Positions 17,396-25,895 of a DNA stretch of 64,000 bases are shown here, one piece after another (positions within the stretch are counted from its first letter, which is position 1; each line of letters opens with the position of its first letter). Origin of the DNA: Acetivibrio clariflavus DSM 19732 (GTDB lineage: Bacteria; Bacillota; Clostridia; Acetivibrionales; Acetivibrionaceae); the NCBI RefSeq assembly GCF_000237085.1, contig NC_016627.1, forward strand, positions 248,001-312,000, in the 5' to 3' direction. A model generated the notes under the pieces. That model did no database searches. It had not been told where the DNA came from and saw only the letters and a list, made by a program, of their open reading frames with translations. Made by a program: the position numbers and the translations under genes.

Positions 17396-19426
17396 GTGGA
17401 TGAATTAAGCAGGAAACTGAATCAATATTTTGCCGGCAGGGTTGTAAGAAAGGATTTAACAAAAAAGATAAAAGAAGGTGCAAATGTACCCGTATTTGTT
17501 CTTGAATATCTTTTGGGTATGTATTGTGCCACTGATGATGAAGATGGGATTAATGAGGGCGTTGAAACAGTAAAAAGAATTTTGGCTGAAAATTTTGTGC
17601 GCCCTGATGAAGCAGAGAAGGTAAAATCCAAGATTAGGGAGATAGGAAAATATACCGTTATTGATAAGGTTAGTGTAAAACTTAATGAAAAGAAGGACAT
17701 CTATGAAGCCGAATTTTCAAATTTGGGAATAAAGGGAGTAGCCATATCACCTACATATGTAAAACAATATGAAAAACTCCTTTGTGGGGGAATATGGTGC
17801 ATTATAAAAATGGATTATTACTATGATGAAGAGGCTAGAGGGACAAGCCCTTTTAATATTAGCAATTTGACCCCCATACAAATGCCTAATCTTGATATGG
17901 AAGAGATAATAAACGGCAGAAAATATTTCACAAAAGATGAATGGATAGACATTCTCTTAAGGTCCATAGGAATGGAACCTACAAGATTCGAAAATAATGT
18001 GAAGTGGCATCTTCTGGCTAGGATGATACCTTTAGTGGAGAATAACTACAATCTCTGCGAACTGGGGCCAAGGGGTACGGGCAAATCCCATGTTTATAAG
18101 GAGATTTCTCCAAACAGCATTTTGGTATCAGGTGGTCAGACGACGGTTGCAAACCTATTTTACAATATGGCTTCAAGGCAGATTGGCCTTGTTGGACTTT
18201 GGGATTGTGTGGCTTTTGACGAGGTAGCAGGAATTTCATTTAAAGATAAAGATGGAATTCAAATAATGAAAGATTACATGGCTTCGGGCTCCTTTGCCAG
18301 GGGGAAGGAAGAGAAGAATGCTTCTGCTTCTATGGTATTTGTTGGCAATATTAATCAGAGCGTGGATGTATTGTTAAAAACATCCCACCTCTTTGAACCG
18401 TTTCCTGAGGCAATGGCCAATGATACAGCATTCTTTGACAGGATGCATTATTACATACCTGGGTGGGAGATACCCAAAATGCGACCGGAGTTTTTTACAG
18501 ATGAATACGGTTTTATTACTGATTACGTATCAGAGTTCATGAGGGAAATGAGAAAACGGTCCTTCTCTGATACACTGGATAAGTTCTTTAAACTGGGCAA
18601 CAACTTAAACCAAAGAGATGTTATTGCAGTAAGAAAAACAGTTTCAGGACTTGTAAAACTCATATACCCTAACGGTGAGTTTGCAAGGGACGATATAGAA
18701 GAAATACTGCGTTATGCACTGGTAGGAAGAAGGCGTGTTAAAGAGCAGTTAAAGAAAATAGGGGGTATGGAGTTTTATGATGTTCATTTCTCATACATAG
18801 ATAATGAAACAATGAGCGAGGAATTTGTTTCAGTTCCTGAGCAGGGCGGTGGCAAAATAATACCTGAAGGCATGGGTAAACCAGGTCATCTTTATACCAT
18901 TGCCAGAGGGAAATCAGGTATGATAGGGGCTTATAAGATTGAAACCCAGGTTATATCAGGTACCGGTAAATTTGAAAGGACAGGTCTTGGTTCCGATAGA
19001 GAGGCAAAAGAAAGTATAGAGACAGCCTTCAGGTACTTCAGAGCAAACAGCAAAAATATAAGCGGAAGTATAAGTGTTACCACAAAGGATTATTTGATGC
19101 ATGTACAGGATATACATGGAGTAGGGATGACTTCTGAACTTGCATTGGCAGCCTTTGTAGCACTATGTTCAGGGGCATTGGGTAAGCCTCCACAGAGCCA
19201 GTTGGTTGTTCTGGGTTCACTCAGCATAGGCGGTACAATAATAAAGGTTGAGGAATTAGCAAATGTGCTGCAGGTATGTTTTGATTCAGGTGCCAAGAGG
19301 GTGCTTCTTCCAATGGCATCTGCAGTGGATATTCCTACTGTTCCGCCTGAATTGTTTGCAAAGTTTCAGATTTCATTCTACCAGAGTCCAGAAGATGCGG
19401 TATTTAAGGCACTTGGGGTGGAGTAG
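17396..19426 (+). CDS. brxL: BREX Lon-like ATPase BrxL
   Basis: A 676-residue protein of normal BrxL length. The Walker A GPRGTGKSHVYKE (from residue 224) and the nearby SGGQTTVANLFYN and WDCVAFDEVAG blocks are characteristic. The C-terminal ~190 residues form a Lon-like domain, with GVGMTSELALAAF and GGTIIKVEELANVL in the positions of the serine and lysine blocks. BrxL forms ring assemblies on DNA and is required for phage exclusion but not for host methylation. It starts with GTG, preceded by AAGGGG, 64 nt after the unknown gene. Its presence defines the operon as type 1 BREX. Confidence 0.95.
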   Translation: MDELSRKLNQYFAGRVVRKDLTKKIKEGANVPVFVLEYLLGMYCATDDEDGINEGVETVKRILAENFVRPDEAEKVKSKIREIGKYTVIDKVSVKLNEKKDIYEAEFSNLGIKGVAISPTYVKQYEKLLCGGIWCIIKMDYYYDEEARGTSPFNISNLTPIQMPNLDMEEIINGRKYFTKDEWIDILLRSIGMEPTRFENNVKWHLLARMIPLVENNYNLCELGPRGTGKSHVYKEISPNSILVSGGQTTVANLFYNMASRQIGLVGLWDCVAFDEVAGISFKDKDGIQIMKDYMASGSFARGKEEKNASASMVFVGNINQSVDVLLKTSHLFEPFPEAMANDTAFFDRMHYYIPGWEIPKMRPEFFTDEYGFITDYVSEFMREMRKRSFSDTLDKFFKLGNNLNQRDVIAVRKTVSGLVKLIYPNGEFARDDIEEILRYALVGRRRVKEQLKKIGGMEFYDVHFSYIDNETMSEEFVSVPEQGGGKIIPEGMGKPGHLYTIARGKSGMIGAYKIETQVISGTGKFERTGLGSDREAKESIETAFRYFRANSKNISGSISVTTKDYLMHVQDIHGVGMTSELALAAFVALCSGALGKPPQSQLVVLGSLSIGGTIIKVEELANVLQVCFDSGAKRVLLPMASAVDIPTVPPELFAKFQISFYQSPEDAVFKALGVE

Positions 19427-19522
19427 TTTGAGTTTGTGCAAGGATAGGAGTATTTTTACTTATATATTAATGGAAAGTTTACCAAGAACTATCTGCCAGT
19501 ATTATGTAAGGAGTGAAATAAG

Positions 19523-20533
19523 ATGTTAATTCCGATAAGTATCGAAGAAAATAATATTGACACCAGTGATACTGAGATTAGCAATTCAACCTTTAAAGAT
19601 TTAAAGTTAAAAGAAGAGCATATTGAAGAGTTTCTTAGGAAAAACATTGAGGTAATATTTGGCGAAGAAGAAAGTCTTTTAATAGTAGGGCAGCAAGTAA
19701 ACAATAAGGAAAAAGGACGAAGTGATTTAACTGCAATCGATGAAAATGGCAATATTGTTCTTATAGAGATAAAAAGAGATGCTGATGACATAAAGGGTAG
19801 AAAAGAAGCATTTGAATTCCAGGCAATTAGATATGCAGCAAGTTATGCTAAGATAAAGTCACCAGATGTTTTAGTTAATAAAATATTCTCAAAATATATC
19901 GAAAAGCATAAAGAAGAGTTTGAATTGGGAGATTTAACACCTGCTGAGAAAGGGAAAAGAATAATAAACGATTTTCTAATAAGTAATAATTCTTTAAAAA
20001 CATTCAACCAAAAGCAAAGAATAATATTAGTCGCATCATCATTTGATACTCAAACATTATCCGCTGTGGCTTGGCTAATATCAAATAATGTTGATATCAG
20101 TTGCTTTAGTATTATGCCATTAAAGATAAACAACCAAGTGTTTTTACAGGTTGATAGGATTCTTCCCCCTTCAAGTATAGAGGATTTTTATATAGATATT
20201 GAGGATAACAAAGAAGTTGAAGTGGGGAAAAACCAAACTGAAATTATCAGAACTAATCTTCCCAGGATGCCTAAATTGTTCGAATGGGGTCTGCTAAAAA
20301 AAGGAGATAAGTTGTATATAAGAAATCATGATAAGGAAGCATCAACGGCCGAAGTTATCGACCAAAGATTTGTTAACTACAAAGGCAATAAGATTACCTA
20401 TAATCAATGGGGGCAGGATGTAACGGGATGGTCGTCAATATGTATCTATGAATGGGCAGTAAAGTTAGATTGTGATAAAACTTTAGATAGCCTAAGGCGT
20501 GAGAAACTTAGAGAGATTGATAACGAGGAGTAA
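19523..20533 (+). CDS. PD-(D/E)XK nuclease with C-terminal RAMA-like domain
   Basis: The 336-residue protein has an N-terminal NucS/DUF91-like nuclease domain. D68 in RSDLTAI and E82-x-K84 in VLIEIKR form the PD-(D/E)XK pattern. The last ~85 residues (from LFEWGLLKKGDKLYI to CDKTLDSLRREKL) resemble RAMA, a domain found in restriction and methylation systems and predicted to read modified DNA. The AAGGAGTG ribosome site supports the start. It follows brxL by under 100 nt, so it may be co-transcribed and act as an accessory BREX nuclease or a separate modification-dependent nuclease; that role is inference. Confidence 0.75.
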   Translation: MLIPISIEENNIDTSDTEISNSTFKDLKLKEEHIEEFLRKNIEVIFGEEESLLIVGQQVNNKEKGRSDLTAIDENGNIVLIEIKRDADDIKGRKEAFEFQAIRYAASYAKIKSPDVLVNKIFSKYIEKHKEEFELGDLTPAEKGKRIINDFLISNNSLKTFNQKQRIILVASSFDTQTLSAVAWLISNNVDISCFSIMPLKINNQVFLQVDRILPPSSIEDFYIDIEDNKEVEVGKNQTEIIRTNLPRMPKLFEWGLLKKGDKLYIRNHDKEASTAEVIDQRFVNYKGNKITYNQWGQDVTGWSSICIYEWAVKLDCDKTLDSLRREKLREIDNEE

Positions 20534-20562
20534 ATATAATATAGTATTAGGAAGTGTGTTTC

Positions 20563-21465
20563 ATGGATAGATATGAAAGAATACTCGGAGGGCTTTTTGG
20601 GGTCGCTTGTGGTGATGCTCTGGGTGGAACGCTTGAGTTTATGTCAAAGGATGAGATTAAAAGAAAGTACGGATACTTAAAGGACATTATCGGTGGTGGC
20701 TGTTGGAGCCTTAAACCTGGGGAAGTGACAGACGATACAATGATGACAATTGCTGTTGCGCAAGGCATTCTGGATAACCCGGAGAATCCTATCGAAGATA
20801 TTGGGAGACACTTTATTGAATGGTATGATAGTAAACCTAAAGATATCGGCAATATTATCCAAATTGCACTTAGCGAGTATAAACGAAGCAATGACTGGAC
20901 GAAAACAGCCTACTACGCTCATCAGGCAACAGGCGGTATGAGCGCCGGCAATGGTTCACTTATGAGATGCTTACCGGTTGCATTATATTATAATGATGTT
21001 GAAAAAATGCTGGAGATAACTGCTTCACAAAGTGTTCTTACCCATTATGACCAAAAAGCAACGGATGCCTGCCAGTTTTATAATCTGATAGTTTACCAGT
21101 ATCTCAATGGTAAGCCTAAAGTGCCTTGTATAAGAGAATACATAGAAAAGTATCCAGAATATAAGCAAGTATTCCGGTTATCAAAAGAAGAATTGAAACC
21201 AACGGGATATGTGTTTGATACCTTAATATGTGCATTATGGTGTTTTATTAATACTTCATCCTTTGAGGATGCCATCTGCGAAGCGGCCAATCTGGGCGGA
21301 GATGCGGATACTATAGCCGCGATTACCGGTGGAATGGCTGGAGTGTATTACGGCTATGATGCTATCCCTGGCAGGTGGAAGGAAAAAATATTAGTAAAAG
21401 AGCAGTTAACTTCTATTGCAAAGAGGATGATAGAAAGGTTCAAGGGTAATTCCAGTCGGTTTTAA
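20563..21465 (+). CDS. ADP-ribosylglycohydrolase family protein (DraG-like)
   Basis: This 300-residue protein has the family signatures GLFGVACGDALGGTLEF, TDDTMMTIA, GNGSLMRCLPVAL and NLGGDADTIAAITGGMAG. The Asp residues of these motifs bind the two metal ions. Members remove ADP-ribose from Arg or other acceptors on proteins or nucleic acids. The ATG is chosen over a GTG nine bases upstream because AGGA is spaced correctly. It is 30 nt after the nuclease gene and 13 nt before the zinc-ribbon gene. It might reverse ADP-ribosylation by a phage or host toxin; no ADP-ribosyltransferase is visible here. Confidence 0.9.
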   Translation: MDRYERILGGLFGVACGDALGGTLEFMSKDEIKRKYGYLKDIIGGGCWSLKPGEVTDDTMMTIAVAQGILDNPENPIEDIGRHFIEWYDSKPKDIGNIIQIALSEYKRSNDWTKTAYYAHQATGGMSAGNGSLMRCLPVALYYNDVEKMLEITASQSVLTHYDQKATDACQFYNLIVYQYLNGKPKVPCIREYIEKYPEYKQVFRLSKEELKPTGYVFDTLICALWCFINTSSFEDAICEAANLGGDADTIAAITGGMAGVYYGYDAIPGRWKEKILVKEQLTSIAKRMIERFKGNSSRF

Positions 21466-21478
21466 GGAGAGAATTTGC

Positions 21479-22060
21479 ATGAATAGGTGTCAATGGTGTG
21501 GAAGAGTGCCAAGCGGTTTTGGAATGGTAGTTTTAACTATAAAAGAAGACGAGCCATCCCAATCTCTATGTAGAGACTGCTACAATGAGTTTGCTGCTAA
21601 TATGCTTGGAATTGAAGATTATAAAGATTTTGAAAAAGAGGCTACCTTTATAGATTGCGATGGAATAGAACATCGCTTTCAAATAGGAAAAATGATTAAC
21701 CCAACAGGTATTTGTTGGGAAGCGGTAGAGTTTATAGGCGAAAATAAAATAGGCTATTCTTTTGAAGTACATCAGGATTTTGAAGAAGATTCAAATGATG
21801 CCCTGGAAAGACTTTATAAAAAGATAAAGAAAGGACTATCAAAAAAATTTATAAGGAAAGAAGTAGTTCAAGGACAAGAACTTATCTCTATTAAGGAAAA
21901 TGTAGTAGAAGGGCGTATTGAATGGGATGATAGATATGATGACAGAACACCCAAATTTATCATAGACGGTCAGGAATACAGCCTAGAAGAATTCGGTAGG
22001 ATATTGATGTCCTGCGAAGGATGGAACTTTAGATTAGAAATAATTGAACCTACAGAGTAA
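21479..22060 (+). CDS. Zinc-ribbon hypothetical protein, 193 aa
   Basis: The N-terminus has two CxxC pairs (CQWCG at 4-8 and CRDCY near residue 31), forming a probable zinc ribbon. The rest is an acidic domain of unknown fold, including FIDCDGIEHRFQIG and the closing DGQEYSLEEFGRILMSCEGWNF. No function is known to me. It has an AAGGAGAG ribosome site and follows the glycohydrolase by 13 nt, so the two are likely one transcript. Confidence 0.65.
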   Translation: MNRCQWCGRVPSGFGMVVLTIKEDEPSQSLCRDCYNEFAANMLGIEDYKDFEKEATFIDCDGIEHRFQIGKMINPTGICWEAVEFIGENKIGYSFEVHQDFEEDSNDALERLYKKIKKGLSKKFIRKEVVQGQELISIKENVVEGRIEWDDRYDDRTPKFIIDGQEYSLEEFGRILMSCEGWNFRLEIIEPTE

Positions 22061-22142
22061 GTCTACATTCACAGTATCAAATTTAAGATAAAAACATTGC
22101 ACATACCTATAATATAACGTAAAATATAAGTATACAGAGAGA

Positions 22143-22200
22143 GCATATTCTCTTACACAGCCAGTAGATGCTGGAATAAGTTAAGAGAGTATGCTTTTTG
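22143..22200 (+). terminator. Two-part hairpin terminator or attenuator
   Basis: GCATATTCTCTTA pairs with TAAGAGAGTATGC (one G-U) around an inner CCAG/CTGG hairpin, followed by TTTTT. The hairpin at 25783 is clearly related, sharing GAGAGCATATTCTCTT and ACAGCCAG. It ends the upstream operon, or attenuates the DUF1444-like gene 31 nt downstream. Confidence 0.75.
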
Positions 22201-22230
22201 TGTTTTATAGAGTTATTAAGGAGGTAGGTA

Positions 22231-22968
22231 ATGCTTACTATTGCTGATTTTTCAAGGAAGATAATTTTTGATTTAAATAAAACATTTCCTATAGCAAGGG
22301 TCCAGGGAAAGTATGTTATTGTGGAGTCTAACCCAAACAGTGTGTCTATACCTGTTAGTAGTATTTATAGGGAATATCAGCAAGTAAAGGATTATAGGAA
22401 AACTTTAAAATTATATGTTGACATTATTAATGATATTCTAAATCAATATAAGTTTAAGATTGATTACAACAGTGTGTATCCATTCCTTAAAAGCATGGAT
22501 TTTGGGAAAGGGGAAAATGATATTCAATTTTACCGGGAACAGGCTTTTACAGATATAGATGTACTTTATGTTTCAGACATGGGGGAAACTTTTAGGTTTA
22601 TTTTGCAAACTGATGATGTAGATTTTGAAAAGGTAAAAAAGAGAGCATGGGAAAACCTGAATAAACTTTCTAATATACTGGTACGACTAGATGATGCATT
22701 CAACATATTTTGTTTGCGTTATGCTACAGATTTCAATGCTTCGTTCCTGCTTAGTGATTCAATGCAAAAACAGATAATAAAAAAAGTAGGACGGGATTAT
22801 CTTTTTGCAATCCCTTCTTCATCTACGTTACTTGTGGCTAAGTATCACCTTGAATATATAAAAATTATAAAATCATTGATTATTGCAGATAAAGACCCGA
22901 ATAGGATTTCGGACAAAATTTATCAGTATAAAAATGGGGTATTTGATATTATAGATGAAGGATATTGA
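22231..22968 (+). CDS. DUF1444 (YtpQ-like) family protein
   Basis: The 245-residue protein resembles the YtpQ/DUF1444 family of Firmicutes. Supporting blocks are AFTDIDVLYVSDMGETFRFI, KRAWENLNKL and FNASFLLSDSMQKQI followed by DYLFAIPSSSTLLV. The family function is unknown. There is no signal peptide or membrane segment. An AAGGAGGTAGG ribosome site precedes the ATG. It is followed by a small hypothetical gene, and both lie between the BREX-linked genes and the first HTH/ImmA/PIN module. Confidence 0.65.
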   Translation: MLTIADFSRKIIFDLNKTFPIARVQGKYVIVESNPNSVSIPVSSIYREYQQVKDYRKTLKLYVDIINDILNQYKFKIDYNSVYPFLKSMDFGKGENDIQFYREQAFTDIDVLYVSDMGETFRFILQTDDVDFEKVKKRAWENLNKLSNILVRLDDAFNIFCLRYATDFNASFLLSDSMQKQIIKKVGRDYLFAIPSSSTLLVAKYHLEYIKIIKSLIIADKDPNRISDKIYQYKNGVFDIIDEGY

Positions 22969-23092
22969 AGGGTAAAAGGAATAAGGAACAAGTATAGTTT
23001 CAAAGGGATTGCAAGGATGCTTTTCAATTGATTTAGAGATAGTAAATTCATATAATATAAAAAGTAATATATGGGAAAGGAGATATGGCAGT

Positions 23093-23359
23093 ATGAATAA
23101 GGTTTTAATTGAATGTGGTGCTCTTATTGATAAATATGAATTAAATAGGGATAGTATCATGGAACAATTGCAGTCTATAAAAGTAGATAAAGGAACAGAG
23201 GAGTTTATCACTGCATACAATGATGATTTTCGGTATACTTTGGTTGGTGAAATTAAGGAAAATCAGGTGGTTTTAACTAATATTGAAAAGGCTATTGCTT
23301 TTAGAAGGATGGATAACACTGATTTATTCGAATTTGTAAAAAAGGGACAAGGTTTATAG
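23093..23359 (+). CDS. Hypothetical protein, 88 aa
   Basis: I do not recognise this short acidic protein. The ATG has a GGAAAGGAG ribosome site 10 nt upstream; a longer frame opening further left has none. An N-terminal amphipathic helix (LIECGALIDKYELNRDSIMEQL) and a strand-rich C-terminal half are visible. It ends just before a bidirectional terminator. Confidence 0.5.
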   Translation: MNKVLIECGALIDKYELNRDSIMEQLQSIKVDKGTEEFITAYNDDFRYTLVGEIKENQVVLTNIEKAIAFRRMDNTDLFEFVKKGQGL

Positions 23360-23379
23360 AGAAATTAGGATAAAGGAAC

Positions 23380-23420
23380 AAGGCTTTGGGGATAAGGCTG
23401 TATATCCTGCAAAGCCTTAT
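23380..23420. terminator. Bidirectional terminator between converging genes
   Basis: AAGGCTTTG pairs perfectly with CAAAGCCTT, and an inner GGATA/TATCC stem extends it. Converging genes end on each side. Confidence 0.75.
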
Positions 23421-23424
23421 TTTG

Positions 23425-23721
23425 TTATGATATGGATATTTCAAATTTTACTTTCTCCAAAAAATTCCTTATAGTAGGCATGTTGTTCATTAGGAGTTTG
23501 TATTTACCGGGTTCTATTTCATTATGAATCTGATTTAAGTACTGTTCAATCGTTTGAAGGTTGGATAGGCAATAGGTATCATAGTTTTTAGGATTAAGGA
23601 AGCATAGTACTAATAATTCAATTGCTTCACCTAACTCCCTTGAAGCCTTATCTCCTATGATATCCTTTATAACCTGTTGCAGGTAATTTAGTTCCAGCCT
23701 AAAAACTTCTAAGTTTATCAT
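23425..23721 (-). CDS. Hypothetical helical protein, 98 aa
   Basis: This minus-strand gene starts at an ATG with a GAGGAG ribosome site 8 nt upstream; the frame stays open further but without a ribosome site. The product is helical (FRLELNYLQQVIKDIIGDKA, ELGEAIELLVLCFL) with no recognised domain. It diverges from the HTH regulator gene to its right, so the operator region between them could control both. Confidence 0.55.
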   Translation of the reverse strand: MINLEVFRLELNYLQQVIKDIIGDKASRELGEAIELLVLCFLNPKNYDTYCLSNLQTIEQYLNQIHNEIEPGKYKLLMNNMPTIRNFLEKVKFEISIS

Positions 23722-23833
23722 TATAACCACTCCTCGCAAGAGATTTTCGGGTATTATATAGGTGAGTTCATAGAAAATCAAAAAATCAGTGCAAAAATTT
23801 TATTTAACGAATTAAGTATAACTTTATACAAAG

Positions 23834-23902
23834 GTAATAAAATATTACATAAATGTATAAAATATTGACACAAAACTAATATTGATGTAATATAATATTA
23901 CA
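23834..23902 (+). promoter_or_regulatory. Promoter and paired operators of the first HTH/ImmA/PIN module
   Basis: TTGACA (23865-23870) precedes TAATAT (23888-23893) by 17 nt. Two related palindromes are present: GTAATA-AAA-TATTAC at 23834-23848, upstream of the -35 box, and TGTAATAT-A-ATATTACA at 23886-23902, covering the -10 box. This layout fits autorepression by the HTH protein encoded immediately downstream. Confidence 0.65.
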
Positions 23903-23918
23903 AAAGGAGGGATTAAAG

Positions 23919-24308
23919 ATGTCAAAGGATATTTCCATTGGATTAAAAATAAAGGCTATTAGAGAGGCAAGGGGATTAAGCCAGATTGAGGTAGTAGAAA
24001 GACTTGCTGAAAAGGGTATTAACATGAGCAGGGAAACATTGAGCAAAATAGAAAACGGCAACAGGACTGTATCGGCTGTGGAGTTAAATTCCATATGCAA
24101 AGTTCTGAATATAGATATAAACATTCTTTTTGAAGATGAAGAAGACGATGACTTAGTTACGCTATTCAGAAAGAAAAATTTTTCGGAAAAAACGATTGAA
24201 GAAGTTGAGAAACTCCAGGATATGATAAAGATGTTTGTTTACCAAAAGAAAATATACAATGGAGAGTTTAAACTACAAAAGAGAAAGCCACTGTGGGAGG
24301 AGTGTTAA
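23919..24308 (+). CDS. Xre-family HTH regulator (antitoxin-like)
   Basis: This 129-residue protein has an N-terminal helix-turn-helix: LKIKAIREARGLSQIEVVERLAEKGINMSRETLSKIENGNRTVSAVELNSICKVL split across residues 9-63. The C-terminal ~60 residues are charged and helical. It is the first gene of a three-gene module with a metallopeptidase and a PIN-like protein. It probably binds the two GTAATA-type palindromes upstream. In known Xre/ImmA pairs the peptidase can cleave or inactivate the regulator. Confidence 0.9.
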   Translation: MSKDISIGLKIKAIREARGLSQIEVVERLAEKGINMSRETLSKIENGNRTVSAVELNSICKVLNIDINILFEDEEDDDLVTLFRKKNFSEKTIEEVEKLQDMIKMFVYQKKIYNGEFKLQKRKPLWEEC

Positions 24309-24310
24309 AA

Positions 24311-25102
24311 TTGCAAAAGAATAATTTGAATCTCCCAGAGGAATCCTTCAGACTGCAAATCAAAGATTTAGCAGAAGAAGTAAGAATAAAATTTGCAAGG
24401 AAAGGGCTTTCTGATATATTTGATATTTTATCAGAGGCTGCATTTTTAATAAGAAAACCATTGGATACAGATGAATTATCAGGGTTTACTACCTATTTTG
24501 AGGGACAGTTTATTGTCTATTTAAACAGCAATTTTACTTTGGGACATGAACGCTATACTGGCGCCCATGAACTATACCATCTTATTTATAATGCCGACAT
24601 CCTGAAAAAAGAAAAAATCCTTTTGAATGATGAAAAGCATAAAGAGGAAGATGCGAAAGCGGATGTATTTGCTTCCGAATTTTTAATGCCTGAGGACTAT
24701 GTAAAAGAAGTATTTTATAAAATTGTTAATGTAGATAAAAACAGTATTTTGCCAAGGCATATCATTAGAATGCACAATTATTTTAAAGTAAGTTATAAGG
24801 CTATGTTAAAAAGGCTTATCCAACTTAATTTATGCTCTATTGACAAATATGAGGAACTGGTAGACATCTGTTCACTGGGAAATACGGAACAACTCCAATC
24901 TTTAACCATACGGGAAGGCTACAGTATAGACTTGATAACTCCATCAAAAGAAACATATGTGCCAAAAGAATATATTGAGTTTATAAAAACCAACTACGAA
25001 AGAGGGAATATTTCATACAAGAACATGAAAACCAGCCTTGAATTTATCGGACTGGCTCCTGAACAATTCGGATATGAGTATCCCTTGGAAGAGGACTATT
25101 AA
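24311..25102 (+). CDS. ImmA/IrrE-type metallopeptidase
   Basis: The 263-residue protein (TTG start) has the zinc-peptidase motif HELYH at residues 86-90 (TGAHELYHLIYN), with EDAKADVFASEFLMP supplying the third-ligand region as in ImmA/IrrE. The family includes ImmA, which cleaves the ICEBs1 repressor, and IrrE, the Deinococcus response protein. TTG at 24311 is preferred because GGGAGGAG is 9 nt upstream; a GTG at 24302 is possible. The gene begins 2 nt after the HTH stop and ends 1 nt before the PIN-like start, so the three are tightly coupled. Confidence 0.85.
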   Translation: MQKNNLNLPEESFRLQIKDLAEEVRIKFARKGLSDIFDILSEAAFLIRKPLDTDELSGFTTYFEGQFIVYLNSNFTLGHERYTGAHELYHLIYNADILKKEKILLNDEKHKEEDAKADVFASEFLMPEDYVKEVFYKIVNVDKNSILPRHIIRMHNYFKVSYKAMLKRLIQLNLCSIDKYEELVDICSLGNTEQLQSLTIREGYSIDLITPSKETYVPKEYIEFIKTNYERGNISYKNMKTSLEFIGLAPEQFGYEYPLEEDY

Positions 25103-25103
25103 C

Positions 25104-25670
25104 ATGAGATATTCAGGAGCCATATCTGATGCTGATATCCTGATTAATTTAGCCAGGGTTAACAGATTGGACATTTTAGAACTTTTATTTAAAGAAATCA
25201 TCATTCCTCAATTTGCATATGACATTGAAATAAAGAAAAATGCAGGAAGATATTATGGTTTGATTAACGAAGCAATTCATAAGGACGGGAGTATATTTAA
25301 GATTGTAGATAGGAAGAAAGATATATCTATAAACATACTTGCAAGAGATATCATCGAAGATAAGAAAAAGGTAATAGGTCCAGGAGAAAGTGAATGTGCA
25401 GGATATGTCCAGGCGTTGAGAATTCCAATAATAATATCAGATAATTACACTGAATTTAAGTGGCTGGATGAGTTTATTACCCTTACACACAATAATATTC
25501 TGGCTTTATGTGTGTATTTTGGTGAGATTACAAAAAACGAAGCAGAAGATATTTTTAATAATATTAATAGCAAATTGACTCATCCAACTAAGGACTCATT
25601 TGAAGAGCAGTATAGAAAGGCTTTTATAAGATTTGAGAGAAATGGCTGGAAAGGATATTTAGGCATATGA
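25104..25670 (+). CDS. PIN-like domain protein (candidate toxin)
   Basis: The 188-residue protein has a PIN-like layout: an N-terminal SDADILINLARV with D9/D11, a conserved hydrophobic IIIPQFAYDIEI, then GPGESECAGYVQAL, then IIISDN with an acidic residue at the fourth site. PIN domains are Mg-dependent ribonucleases common in toxin-antitoxin loci. Its start lies 1 nt after the metallopeptidase stop. The ribosome site is inside the end of that gene. Toxicity is inferred from the fold and the operon, not shown. Confidence 0.65.
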   Translation: MRYSGAISDADILINLARVNRLDILELLFKEIIIPQFAYDIEIKKNAGRYYGLINEAIHKDGSIFKIVDRKKDISINILARDIIEDKKKVIGPGESECAGYVQALRIPIIISDNYTEFKWLDEFITLTHNNILALCVYFGEITKNEAEDIFNNINSKLTHPTKDSFEEQYRKAFIRFERNGWKGYLGI

Positions 25671-25750
25671 AGACAGGAATATGGGTTAAAGGGATAAGGT
25701 TAGATGGAAGTATTAATTGTTAGAATGTAATTGTGTTCTTCTTTAATATG

Positions 25751-25845
25751 CGCTACAATAGCGTTAGTGACACAGGCGGAGAGCATATTCTCTTTATACA
25801 GCCAGATTCGTTTTGGCAGTAATTAAGGAGAATGTGCTTTTTTAT
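25751..25845 (+). terminator. Two-part hairpin terminator or leader
   Basis: A small CGCTACAATAGCG hairpin is followed by a large stem, GCATATTCTC with GAGAATGTGC (25783-25837), that encloses GCCA/TGGC and is followed by TTTTTTATTTTTT. It is homologous to the hairpin at 22143. Confidence 0.75.
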
Positions 25846-25895
25846 TTTTTGAAAGAAAATTCGAGGCGATAAAATCAAGGTTAGAGGTGATGGAT

